Source: Gorsachius magnificus (lineage: Eukaryota; Chordata; Aves; Pelecaniformes; Ardeidae). Taken from it: DNA of 64,000 nt. The notes beneath the pieces are model-generated. The model was given only the letters and a program-made list of their open reading frames with translations, was not told where the DNA came from and did no database searches. Every line of letters begins with the position of its first letter. The stretch's first letter is position 1. The position numbers and the translations under genes were made by a program. Below, in pieces: positions 14,501 to 25,433 of this stretch. The stretch spans positions 156,890,258-156,954,257 of the forward strand of contig CM067081.1 in the NCBI GenBank assembly GCA_034008185.1, in the 5' to 3' direction.

Positions 14501-17500
14501 TATCTAGGAGCCCATTTAGTATTGCAATGTTCACAAGGAACTTTTTCCAGTCCCATTTTTTAATAAAGATCTCAACTGCACTTATGGTAAGGGCAATGTA
14601 ACATCTTGGTTAGTTATATATGGTCTGATTTTTATTAATTTTTCTCAACTTGCCTCATTTCATTAGTCAAAAACAAAACAAGGATGTGGTTATAAGGATA
14701 CAAGGTTCTTTGCGTAGATGTAACTTATTTCTTTACATAGAGGCAAAATAAGGTATGTGAGGACAAGCCAGCCCAAAGCTGAATCAAAGGATGTAGTTAC
14801 AATGATACTGTGGTCTTTTGGCTTAGTCTTCTGAAAAGGGTCAGAATGAGTGGTAATGGTTTTACCATTAATGGTTAAAATGTGGATTATTGTTAATGAA
14901 GGTAGCTGGGATCCTTTCAGGACCACCAGTTGTACCTGGTCAGAGTTACTGGGTCAAAGACTTGTACTGTAGATGAGGATTCATCTCCCCTTCAGACATC
15001 AGAAAATGTGCTTCTAATCTAGGTTAGGCATCAGACTCCCTTCTGCAGTTGAGGTAGAGAAGGAAAGCATGAGAGAGAGAGGCACCTACAAAGGACAATT
15101 CTTCCCGCTTTTCTTAGACAGATGTCTTAACATGGACTGGTGGATGAGGTGACTCCCCTTGTTCTGCTGACACAGCCATAGGCCCCAAATATAGGCTAAG
15201 TTTGATAACAAGCTCAGCTATAGCATTAAGCAGTCTCTGGACTGCCTTGTGGCAGGATGACACTTGTTCTGATCTTGTACAAATTCACTCTTGCCTGATA
15301 CTGGGCATTAATGCTTAGAACATCACTTTAGAGGGAGCTGGCCCCATCAGTGAGGGTCAGTAGCACATCTGCACATCTGCATATTTAACCTTATTCAGGA
15401 TGCTCAGAAGTGACAGTGAGGAAAGTCACATACCTGTTCCCTGGTGTGGGAGCTGGGGAACTAGCTTGTGTCTTCTGCTTTCTTTTTTTAAAATTTTTTA
15501 TTTCTTTTTTTTTTTCATGCTACTCTCATCTTCCCACCCTACACACCTGACTGATACTGAATACAGCCCATCCCTTGGGGAATGTAACATTCATTTTTAG
15601 TAGGGAAATGGTCTTGCAATCATAAAAAATTGATGGCTGTCTGAAGCAGCAGTTAATCTTGCTTGAGAACTGCATCATTAACCTACAGCACAACGTACAC
15701 ATTATGGACACATTTATAAATGGGAGAGAGTGTAGACTTCAGTTTCTAATTTCCTTCTTGCGGAGACTCATAAAAATCACAGGGAAAACACTGACTTTGA
15801 CATACCTCCATGCCAGATCTCTCTGCTTCTGTAGCTCCTTTCAGAGGAAGGATATTTCTCTGTGGCCATGTCAGCAGACTAGGACAGAAGAGGGACCTTT
15901 TTGCTCTTCCTTAGGCAGGTGGGTGACTTTGGGATCTCTGCAGCGATGCTAGACATCATGTGGACACCTGTCTATTGCCACATACAGCAGCCCAGATCTG
16001 GGTGCAGGCTTAGAGGTGTGAATAGCTGGGATCCCAGGCACAAACTGCCCAGCCTGTTAAGCTTTGGTCACCAGATGTCTTGGCTGGACCTGGACACCCT
16101 GGAAAATATTGTTTCTCATCCTCACAAGTTTCTGAGATGCTATTTTGTCCCAGGTTTTCAACTGGGACATGGCATTTCCTGCCTGACCCTCTCAGCCCTC
16201 ACAGAAGGCATTTGCCAACTCAACCATCTCAGTCAAATAACTTTGTGAGTCATACCCATGATGTGACCTGAAACGCTAGGTGTGTCCTGAGCCTCACATG
16301 AGGTCACATCACTCAACATGGGAAAAGAAGGTGGGGAACATCCAACACAATGTTGGGTTCTCCCTGCATCGCGTTTACTGTAAATGGTGGTTTAACATCT
16401 TCACCCACAGCAGTATGCCCACATGGGTATGTCCAGAAGCACCAGGTACTCTCTCCAAGTCAGGAAGAGCTGGTCCATGTGGATTTCCTAGCTGAAGACA
16501 GACCTGTCATCCCTGTCTCAATGCTCCATTTCTCTACCTGTGAAAAAAGAGCAACGTTTTTTCCTTTGTCCACCTTTTTTTCAGATTGGATGAATTTTAT
16601 GATTTATACATTATGTAAACTATATGTTAAGCTGATAAATGAGTGAACTTAGACCAATTTGTCTTAGCCAATGATTGAGACCTGCTGTTTGTTATGAATT
16701 GGTAAACTTTTCTGTAAGGCATTTTGGGTTTGGGTTTTTTTGAGTGACAGATAAACAAGAATTTTTCTATATTTTTCAAGTGAAAGACATCAGTTTAAAA
16801 AAAAAATAAATCACCATTTCACAGCATCCTGTTTCTCAGGTGTGTTCAACCCATTTCAGTAGTGCAGTGGCAGAAACACAGCTAAATTTGTCCAGCCACA
16901 GATTGTCTCCAAGATGACCCTGTATTTCCTCCACTTTCGTATAAATGCAGATATCTTTGAAAGAGACTAAAAGGTAACAGGTAGCAACCTGGTTCTCAGT
17001 TACCCCTAAATACAATGGAGTTAGGGTTGCTCTGGAGGAATCTTGCAAGTGAGAGGAAGAAGTGGAAAAGATTCTGATCTCTGGCAAAACAGAGGGGGAC
17101 TCCCCATTTAACTGCAGCTGGGTACCTTAAACAATACACTTTGTCGTCTCCTGCCTATTTTTCGAAGACAGCAAGATAGGCTAGAACTGTGAAGAGTGGA
17201 AAGTGGTAGCTGAGAGCTTACTGTGAACAAACATCTTGTCGAGCTATGTGCATGTGTCATTTACCTATAACCTCAGAGGTGTTTCCTGATAAGACACAAT
17301 CTATTTGCCCTTCTCAAAGTTTAAAAACAATGGCAACTGTACTCTGGTTATGCTGTGGCCTTATATACTTCTAAAACACATAGGTGAGTGGACCAAAAAA
17401 AAAAAATTTTCCAGGGCCTGTTGGGAGCCTATAATTGAAAGTCTTATTTCTCAAACATACCCCTAAAATTTCCGTTCCCCTTGTACATTCACTATGGAAA

Positions 17501-20500
17501 TTAATTTGGTACAGAAAAGTTATTCTTGGCAAAACAGAGATCTGTCTTTGGGAAGTTTCAGTGTAACCAGTCACTAAAACTAGCCTTTGCTGTCCCAGCA
17601 GCATACCTGTAAACAACTGGGAGTGAATAGAGAGCTTAGAAATATCCCTCTTCCTAGTTTTTCATTTTTGTTTAGAAAACAAACAAACTGGAAATATTTC
17701 TTTGCTGAGGGAAGGAGAGGACTGGAAGTTCTAGTGAGAGCTGAGCTTAGGGCCAGTAGGAAATGCGTGAATTACATTCAGTTCTACTGATGCCCTGTGT
17801 ACCTAATGTACAGAAGCCTGCTATTTAGCTGGACCACTCCTAAGCTGCAGGATAAAAGTATTTGCCTTACACTCCCAGCTTGCCCTCTTTAACCACTGAC
17901 ATATGCATCTTGAGGGAATTACGTATTAAAGAAAGAATCCTATGGGGCTGTGTCTGTCAGTGAAAAGAAAGGAGGACATTTTGGACCACAGATCCACCCA
18001 AGCGTCCTCACAAGCTCTGAGTGTTGCATTCAGGGTTTTGCTGGACCCGCATGTCAGCACCGGTGCCATTTTGGGGCTGGTGTCTTTGGAGGAGTCAGTG
18101 TGAGGAATGCTAAGCTGTGAACGTGCAGCACCTGCTTTTCTCTGCTCTGTGCAGGCATCTCATGTGCTCTGTGCGTGTGGGAGGCAAGTTACTTCGCTCC
18201 TTGGGCAGTTCAAGCACAACCATGTGGGAAGTTAATATGCTGTGCACTGTAACTCACCATCTTGCTTGCTGCACGCATACTTCTTCTCTGGAGGTGCCCT
18301 AAAGGTGATACAGACACCCTCTGTGAGGGCAAGAAAACGTCTGTTCCCAGTGTGCGCTTGTCGGGAATATGCTGGAGTCCTGCTGTGTGGCTGAAGGTTG
18401 TTGGTACTGCAATAATTCCAAACTGTAGTGGGTGACCAGGGCTTTTCTCTCACCCCAGCCACTGACCTGCTAGGTGACTGCAGAGAGTCATCTCACCCTG
18501 CCCCCATACCTTGCCTTGTCTTCGTCTTTTTAGCTTTTAAGTGCTGCAAGGAATCATAAATATTCTTAATCATGCAATTATGGAGAACAAAAAAATGAAA
18601 TTTTTAGTAATGAGGGTCATGGGGGATTCTCCCTTTGGGCCAAGCTTATTACAGCTGTATGTTAGTGTCAGAAATGGAGCCAGCCACTTGCAGGTGATGG
18701 TGTCAAAGCTGTGCCGGGAAGAGATGGAAGATGTCACCTGAACAGAAAGAAAGGACCTAATGTTTTTTGCGTGCTGTGGGTTTTCTCCCATTCAACTCTG
18801 CTTTCAAAATAGCTAAGGACATCTGAAGCTGAGCCTAACTTCTGCATTTAACAGGCTCTGCACTCTACATCTGCCTAAGTCATTATCAGAAATGGGCATC
18901 CCAAGGAAATTTAGAGGTACTAATTCTGTGAGCATGCTCTGTGGACCAGGGGTTTACTGTATCGCCAGCACAGCTTGTAATCTCCAAAGGGATGGGTCGA
19001 GTACTTTTGGGCTCACTATTCCCCACTGTGCCCATTCTCTAGATCCTAAATATCACAAGAGGATTAACTCCTCTTTCATGTGAGACAGATCTTGCCATCT
19101 TTCAGCAGCAGCAGGAGCTCCACAATCCGATCTCGGTAGAAGTGGTATCTTGGTCAGATCTGTGGTAAATGGCAAGTTAGTGGGTCCTGACCCTCCAGCC
19201 TGGTGATTCTCTCCAGAGTGTGAATAAATTTGCTGTTGGCAAGGGGGGCTTCAGTATTGCAGGCAAATGTCAGTTAGAAACCAAACTGGGATCAAGCCAA
19301 AAATAATTACTGGAGGTTTAAGAAAGTATGTCAGGATTTTGCCCTGTGGACCTTAACAAGAAAGAGAAAACTCCTCTACCTTGCTCTAGATGGAAGCTTA
19401 TTTTTCTTGTTACAAATTAAATAAAATGACAGAAGAAAGTATAGTGAGTTATTAGAGCTGGTAGCTCAGCCTGACCTTTTCCACTCCAAAATCTAATCCC
19501 AAAGAAGCAGGGTTCCTGGAAACCTGATTTTGCCTTCGAGGCTGATTAATTATTTGATCATGCAACTGTTGGCCAGCCAAACAGTTTACCTTTCTTGCAT
19601 GGCTGCTGTTCCAGTTAACAGTGTAGCCTCAGAGAATAATCAGTTTAGAGTTTAAACTGAGAAGCTGTAGAGAGTTTCACACTTTCTAACTGGATTTACT
19701 CCCACACCTGTTTCTTAAACAAGCAAAAAAACCAAGGAAACATGCAGCTTTTGGAGGGGTGGGGTGTTATAAACAGCTACTTTGATTGCCGGTGATAGGA
19801 TAGAAATTTTGATGTGGTAGATATTTCACACAGCACCCCTTGTTTTTAAGTGATGTATGTTCAGGACCTACAACCACTCAGAATGTCTTAGTGACAGGAT
19901 GGCAAAGCCACGTACCTCCAGGTGCTGACAGGAGAAGGAGGTCACTGGCAGGAGACCACTGCTACAGCTCTAACAGGGTGAATGAGGCAGAGCATGAAGC
20001 TGGGGGCCAGCTGGGGCCTGCTGGCAGCAGGAGCTGCTACTTGCTCGCCTTCTCCCACTGCCAAGGCTTCAGAACACACAGCAGTCCTTGCACCAGCGTT
20101 GAGGAGTCCCCTGCATGGGAGCTGTGCTGTGCAGGTAAGATGTGCTACTGTGCTTGCAGTCTGCAGGCACTCAGCCTATCCTGCAAGTGCACAGTCTTGT
20201 GAAAATTGTGTCACCTCTTCCTTGAAGTGGGTAACACTGGGTAAAATGGCGATTGTTGTGACTTGGCACTATGGTTTTCTGCAGTGCCAATGGAAAAGTG
20301 CAGGGATAAGTATGGCATGTATTTGACATCCTTACAGTTTTTGTGCCCAGAAATTTTGCCAAGTGGAATTTGAAAATTTTGCCTATTTGTTTGGAGTTTC
20401 GAGATAGCCAGCAGCCTTGCTGGATGCAAGACCATGCACCACTACTGGCCACACCACGTATGTGCACTTATTTCTGTCCCAGAAATTGTGTTTAGGCATC

Positions 20501-20509
20501 TGGAAATGC
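2561..20509. other. Intergenic DNA upstream of CHST11, no gene identified
   Basis: About 18 kb without a recognisable exon, RNA gene or young transposon. Open frames are short (at most about 125 codons) and do not match families I know. Small features seen are a 30-bp spaced duplication of TGGAATTAGAGCT at 9659-9671 and 9689-9701, an imperfect 26-bp tandem duplication around 9832-9883, and short A or T tracts (15487-15517, 16797-16809). Diverged repeats older than CR1 may be present but cannot be called by eye. Confidence 0.5.
9659..9701. repeat. Short tandem duplication, 30-bp period
   Basis: The 13-mer TGGAATTAGAGCT occurs at 9659-9671 and again at 9689-9701. Similar flanking bases (CATG or CATGTG before, CT or TT after) indicate a local duplication with a 30-bp period. 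No function is implied. Confidence 0.6.
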
Positions 20510-20690
20510 CTGTCCCTGAAAGGACAGTGAGGCACTGGGGTAGATTATCCAGGAAGACTGTAGTATCTTCCATGCCAGATAGGGTCTTTAAGAAACAGGT
20601 AGAAAACTGTCTGTCAAGTACGGCATAGACCTAGTTCATCCCTGCAAGGATCAGGTCCTTTCCAGCTCTGCATCCATGAACTCTATGTAC
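20510..20690 (+). mobile_element. Old, diverged CR1-like 3' tail fragment
   Basis: The order of phrases follows a CR1 3' tail in + orientation. First comes GAGGCACTGGGGTAGATTA, like the 'gaggcactggaacaggttgcc' segment. Then comes a stretch corresponding to 'tttaag...aggctgga'. It ends with CTAGTTCATC followed by GGTCCTTTCCAGCTCTGCA and ATGAACTCTATG, resembling the 'tagatgacctc..ggtcccttccagccc..tctatg' ending. Divergence is high, so this would be an ancient copy from another subfamily than the other copies here. The assignment rests on remembered consensus patterns. Confidence 0.5.
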
Positions 20691-22134
20691 AAAAAATTCC
20701 TAGAGAAATGTGGGGATGCCCATTGTATCATGGACATTTGCCTTGCAGCCTTCCTGCAAATAAAATAATCTCTGACAAGAAATGGCAGTCCTGGAAAAAC
20801 CTCCCACTCTTCAGAATAACCCTCTTTGTAACTTGTCACACATCCCTCTCAATGACATTTCTCTGTTTCTGCTGAGACAAGGGCTCATCTGTAATTCTCA
20901 GTAGAAGTAGTCCACATTATAAATACTACCTTCCCCCCTGCTAGAAGGTAAAGATGGGAACAGCAAACTGGTTAAGAAAGGCATTTTGTTAAAAGCATGT
21001 TTCTCTGTATGAGAGCGCTGTTTGGAGAATATTCTGTTTATGAAGAGGGCTTTCTCCCAAAGGTGACTACCTGCCAGGGAGACCAAAATACTCTGGTGTG
21101 GGCTTCTCCCTCTTCCCGTACCCTGAAGCCATTACCTATCAGTTCTCAGCATTGTCCGTTTCCCCGTGCTGTCCTGCTCCTGTTGTGGCTTATGGGCAAA
21201 GCTCGCTCATCTGCTCTGAGCTCCAGCTGACTGTAGCAGAGCATACAGCCCCAGCGCACTCTGAGACATTCCTTATCTTATGCATCTCCTCCTGATCTCT
21301 GCAGTCATCCCCTGAGAAAAATGCCAAAAAGAAAACATTTTCAAAGGATTTGTAATGTCTGAGGCAAGAAGGAAAATATTTCCAAACAACCCCCTCATCC
21401 CACCCCATCAAAACTCCCAAACAAAATCCACATGGGTGATCACATTTCAAGTAGTAATACAAGAGAACATTTACTCTGAAATTACAGGGAATACCAGCTA
21501 ATTTCCTTTTCAAGGTGTACATGTGGTAGGAAGCCCATTACTTCCAAAGCAATGTCACAGTACCTGTGGAGGGCTTTGATTAGTGCCACTGTGCCTTGGT
21601 GTGGAGCAGCTGAAATGTGGCAGTGGTGGGTCTACTCAGGTCAAGGTCTGATTTTAAGATTCAGGTGAGCATAAGATCATTGGTGCTGCGCCAACTCTGA
21701 GACGCTCTGATGTGACAACAAGGACCAGCTGAGTGTATTTATCAATGGAAAATGACAAAAAGAAGAGACAGGCTAAAGCAAGCTTCAGCTGTAAAGCTTT
21801 GTTTATATAGACATGGTCACCTTAAGCACAGCAATGTTACACCACTGCGCTAGCAGCCTCAGCCTTTGTCGAAGTGGAAAAAAGCCCTCAGATCTTCCCC
21901 GCTGTAAAATACTGCTTAGGTGAAAAAAGACAAAGTTCCCATATCCCTGAAGGCTGAGGTTGTGGATAATTATTTTGGGAAGGAGGGAGGTGAAAGCAGC
22001 TGAGATTTTTTTCCCCCCCTCCTTCTTTCATTCTTTTTGCCCAGCAGCAAAAAGGAGAAACCTTCAAGTGAACAACACCGAATGACCTGCTCTTCTCTCC
22101 GTTCTTTGGCAGGACTGACAAGAGTTTGTTGCAG
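20691..22134. other. Intergenic DNA, no gene seen
   Basis: No recognisable exon or repeat. Open frames are short and unremarkable. A pyrimidine-rich tract lies at about 22009-22038, just before the GC-rich block begins. Confidence 0.5.
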
Positions 22135-22372
22135 AACGAAGTGGTGGTGGCACTTGACCGCCGACCTCCCCTCGCAGTGGTTATCCCACGCTGATGAATG
22201 TCCGGGAGCGGAGGGTGCCCAGCGCGTTCTTTCCACAGGCCTTCCTCCCGCAGCGGTGTGGTGTCGCTACCCGAAGCCGCCCGTGATGCGTCGGTAACCC
22301 TGCTCCCACTGAGCGGCCGTGGGAAGGCCCGTCATGGCGCCTCTGCCCGGGCCTCAGAGACCTGATTCTCAC

Positions 22373-23088
22373 ATAGAATCATAGAATCATAGAATGTTTT
22401 GGGTTGGAAGGGACCCCTAGAGGTCATCTAGTCCAACCCCCCTGCAGTGAGCAGGGACACCGCTAACCAGATCAGGTTGCTCAGAGCCCCGTTCAACCTG
22501 GCCTTGAATGTTCCCAGGGATGGGGCCTCCACTGCCTCTCTGGGCAACCCGTTCCAGTGTTTCACCACACTCGTTGTAAAGAATTTCCTCCTTATATCCA
22601 GTCTAAACCTACCCTGCTTCAGTTTAAAACCATTACCCCTTGTCCTGTCACAGCTGGCCCTACTAAAAAGATTTTCCCCATCTTTCCTATAGGCCCCCTT
22701 TAAGTACTGAAAGGCCATAATCAGGTCTCCCTGCAGCCTTCTCTTCTCCTGGCTGAACAAGCCCAACTCTCTCAGCCTGTCCTCATAGGAGAGGTGCTCC
22801 AGCCCTCGGATCATTTTTGTAGCCCTCCTCTGGACCCGCTCCAACAGGTCCATGTCCTTCTTGTGCTGAGGGCTCCAGAGCTGGACGCAGTACTCTAGGT
22901 GAGGTCTCACCAGAGCAGAGTAGAGGGGCAGAATCCCCTCCCTCGACCTGCTGGCCACGCTTCTCCCGATGCAGCCCAGGGTACGGTTGGCCTTCTGGGC
23001 CGCCAGGGCACATTGCCGGCTCATGTCCAGCTTTTCATCCACCAGCACGCCCAAGTCCCTCTCGGCAGGGCTGCTCTCACAGACCTGA
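22373..23088 (-). mobile_element. CR1 LINE, 5'-truncated, young copy
   Basis: The + strand starts with CATAGAATCATAGAATCATA, the reverse complement of the CR1 3' octamer array, and runs through the CR1 tail into the C-terminal part of ORF2. It shares about 97% identity with the copy at 348-735 but reaches about 325 bp further into ORF2. The left end is the element's 3' end, and the right end near 23088 is the 5' truncation point. It sits inside a CpG island. The open reading frame has not decayed, which suggests a recent insertion. Confidence 0.95.
22428..23054 (-). pseudogene. CR1 ORF2 C-terminal fragment (RT-associated region)
   Basis: This is an uninterrupted 208-codon frame that reads as the C-terminus of the avian CR1 ORF2 polyprotein. 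It has [12 protein letters not shown] near its start, [16 protein letters not shown], then [40 protein letters not shown] and [20 protein letters not shown]. The frame ends with GGLD and a stop, which is where CR1 ORF2 normally stops. Full ORF2 also encodes an N-terminal endonuclease and the reverse transcriptase catalytic core, and both are missing because of the 5' truncation. There is no promoter, start context or catalytic motif. It is a dead fragment that happens to remain open, not a host gene. In-frame sequence continues a little upstream of 23054. Confidence 0.93.
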
Positions 23089-23495
23089 CCCTCTTTCGCC
23101 TGCTGCCACAGTGTGCGGCCAAGGGCTAGCGACAGGACTCAAAACCCAGCTGGCAGTTTGGGGGTGAGTTCCAAGATCCAGATGGGGACAGGGGCGGCAG
23201 CGGGTCTGTCTCCGCGGCAGGCTCTGATGCAGCCGATGGGCGTACTTGGCGGCAGTTGGCCCTGAGGGGGCCTGCAGCCCCCCAGCACCCGACTCCCCGC
23301 CCCCGACGGGCACATGCGGCATTATCGCCGCTATTAAATGGGCAACGTGACTTCACACCCGAGCTCCGCAGCCTGCAGGTGACCGCTAACAACGCCCCCA
23401 CCGCCGGGGCAGAGCGGTGCCTCGGTCCGCCGGCCCGCGGCGGGGGGGCCAAAGGCCGTGCGCGGTCCGGCAAGGCGCCAGCGCCGCCCCGGCGC

Positions 23496-23513
23496 GCCGC
23501 CAGGTGGCGCTGC
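23496..23513 (+). promoter_or_regulatory. CTCF-like binding motif
   Basis: The sequence GCCGCCAGGTGGCGCTGC closely fits the vertebrate CTCF core (CCASYAGRKGGCGCT-like), lying inside the CpG island. CTCF binds such sites at chromatin boundaries and promoters. The match is by eye, and occupancy cannot be inferred from sequence alone. Confidence 0.5.
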
Positions 23514-23529
23514 AACCGCGCGGCCCCCG

Positions 23530-23563
23530 CCCCCCCCGGGGGGGGCCCCCCGGCCCCGGGGGG
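23530..23563. repeat. Extreme GC palindrome (C8 G8 C6 GG C4 G6)
   Basis: Thirty-four consecutive G or C bases are arranged as C8 (23530-23537), G8 (23538-23545), C6, GG, C4 and G6. C8G8 is a perfect 16-bp palindrome, and the following runs can pair again. It could form hairpins or G-quadruplexes on either strand. Homopolymer lengths here may be unreliable. Confidence 0.8.
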
Positions 23564-23720
23564 CTGCCAGCCCCGCTGAGGAGGCCGCAGCCACCCGGCC
23601 TCCCTGTCCCACCTCTCTGGCTGAAAGGTAAAAGCGCCGCTGTGTTTTTCCCCCACCCCAGAGGTGTTGGGGTTATTCCCCGCTCGCGTTCAGGAGATTG
23701 CCGTGATCCCGGGCAGCCGG

Positions 23721-25324
23721 CCCACAGTATACATATAATTCAAGATGATAACAAAGCTGCTATAAATCTAAAAAGGAATGGCGTATCTTGAATAACTCCT
23801 CCCGAAAGCTTGCTCGTCACTGGGGAAGGAAAAGCCTGGAGAGCTCCTTTGCTTGCTGTGAGAGGGGAACACAGCAAGGAAACCAGTGAAGCTGCACCGG
23901 GGGGAGAACGGCAATGGGAGGCAAATGTTTAAAAGCACCTCTGCCACAGGTCTCCCCAGCGGCTCTTTTCCCCTCTAGCTGTGCTTCATATAAAGGAATA
24001 AAACATAAATAACTAAGGCAGGGGATTTGGGAGCTTCCCCTCCTGCTACCAAAAACATCCAGCTGAGGTATCTGTTAGCTTATTCCTGTGGAAAGTGTAG
24101 TCCTGCCGGAGTTTTTTTGGGCTGCCTGTTCAGGCAACTCCTGACCAAAAGCAGGCCATAAACTGGGAAATGGAGCAAAAAAGGGCAGGTTTCTTATCAA
24201 ATTGTTGTTAACTGCGATGCCGGCAGCTGCCAAGGGCAGCCGGCCCAACCGCTGGAGGAGGCAGAATGGCCGCACTTCGGTTTCCCCCTCGGTGTATGCC
24301 TGAGTCCCGGGGAGCCAAATGGGCCACTGCGGCAGTGGGGGTGTGTGGGGCATGGGAGTGGGGGTCTTCCCCTCCCTGCAGGCCGTGTGCCACCTCCTCT
24401 GTGCTCCACAGCACCTCCAAGGGCAGGAAACCCCGCTGTTCCCTCTGCCTCCCGCTCCTCAGGCCTGCAAAACTCAGTTTTGCTGGTGCTGCTGAGGAGC
24501 CTTGATCTGACCCTGCTGCGCTATAGTTGCAAAGGAGGAGGAAACTGCAGTTCAGCAACAGGCCACCCAGTTAGCTGAGATCCAGGGCGTCCTTTGGGAG
24601 CAGCTTGGTGTAGGGGAATTCCTGTCCCAGCAGATCTGGCTCTGTGTAGGCAGGAGGGCAAGAAGAACAAGAACTTCATTTTCAAGCCTGAGTCCTTATT
24701 TTGTATTCTTTCACCCTAAGGCTCTCTGATTTTCATTATGGTTTTCATTATATGTAGGACTGGCCCTGGGAGCCTAGAAAAAGCCCAAGTACCTTAAGGG
24801 TATAGAAATGCCAGGCTCTCCTTCCTTTGTGGCGATCTCTTCAGTAAACCTGATTTTCCATCTGAAGTTCATAACTGATTTCTCCCTAAGACCCAGAAGC
24901 AGCACTCAGAACTCCTCCTCCGCTCCCCCCCCCCCCCAAATTTGAAAATGTGTGTCTGCTTGGGGGTAGAAGAAAGAAGCTGCTCATTTGGTCATCAAGA
25001 GTTAAATGAAGGGGCAGCACAACTATCCTTACCTCATCTAGATCTAACATAGCATCCCCTCAGGCTGCATGGGTATTTGCTGCAGCTCTCCCTTTCCTCT
25101 CTGGTGGGGAGAGAAGGGCTGTCCCTTCTGCCTTAGTCTGCTTTAGTCCTAGGTGATGTGATGGCTCCAGCAGCTTCTGGTCCTGGAGCTGCTGTGAGCT
25201 AAGCAGGCTGAGTTGGTGTCAGGAAAGCACTGAGATGGTCCCTTATGAGGGAGCCAGGACTAAATGGGTCTAGTGTGTGGTATGTCTCAATCTAGGGCTG
25301 ATATTCTGGAGGAGAAAGGGGTTT
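23721..25324. other. Intergenic DNA, no gene seen
   Basis: Composition drops back toward AT after the CpG island, with a moderately GC-rich patch at about 24220-24560. A C13 run lies at 24925-24937. No exon, RNA gene or recognisable repeat was found. Confidence 0.5.
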
Positions 25325-25433
25325 AGAATCATAGAATCATAGAATTGTTTAGGTTGGAAAAGACCTTTAAGATCATCAAGTCCAACCGTTAACGTAGCAC
25401 TGCCATCCCACCACTAAACCATGTCCCTAAGCA
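25325..25433 (-). mobile_element. CR1 LINE 3'-end fragment (about 110 bp)
   Basis: AGAATCATAGAATCATAGAA is followed by TTGTTTAGGTTGGAAAAGA and the CCAACCGTTAACGTAGCACT phrase. This identifies the extreme 3' end of a CR1 of a different subfamily from the copies at 348 and 22373, and of the same type as the copy at 53173. Homology fades near 25433. Only the 3' tail is present, with no coding content. Confidence 0.9.

Larger units (their letters stand above)
22135..23720. promoter_or_regulatory. CpG island interrupted by a CR1 insertion
   Basis: CpG dinucleotides become dense from about 22140 to 22360. They are then interrupted by the CR1 at 22373-23088 and become very dense at about 23100-23720, with many CGCGG, GCCGCC and CCGG motifs. 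The flanks at 21 kb and 24.6 kb are AT-leaning and CpG-poor. An unmethylated CpG island of this kind usually marks a promoter. No coding exon is recognisable in either orientation, so candidates are an upstream CHST11 first exon, a non-coding RNA promoter or a distal regulatory element. The GC-driven open frames here (such as 23126-23656 on the minus strand) look like chance. Confidence 0.6.
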
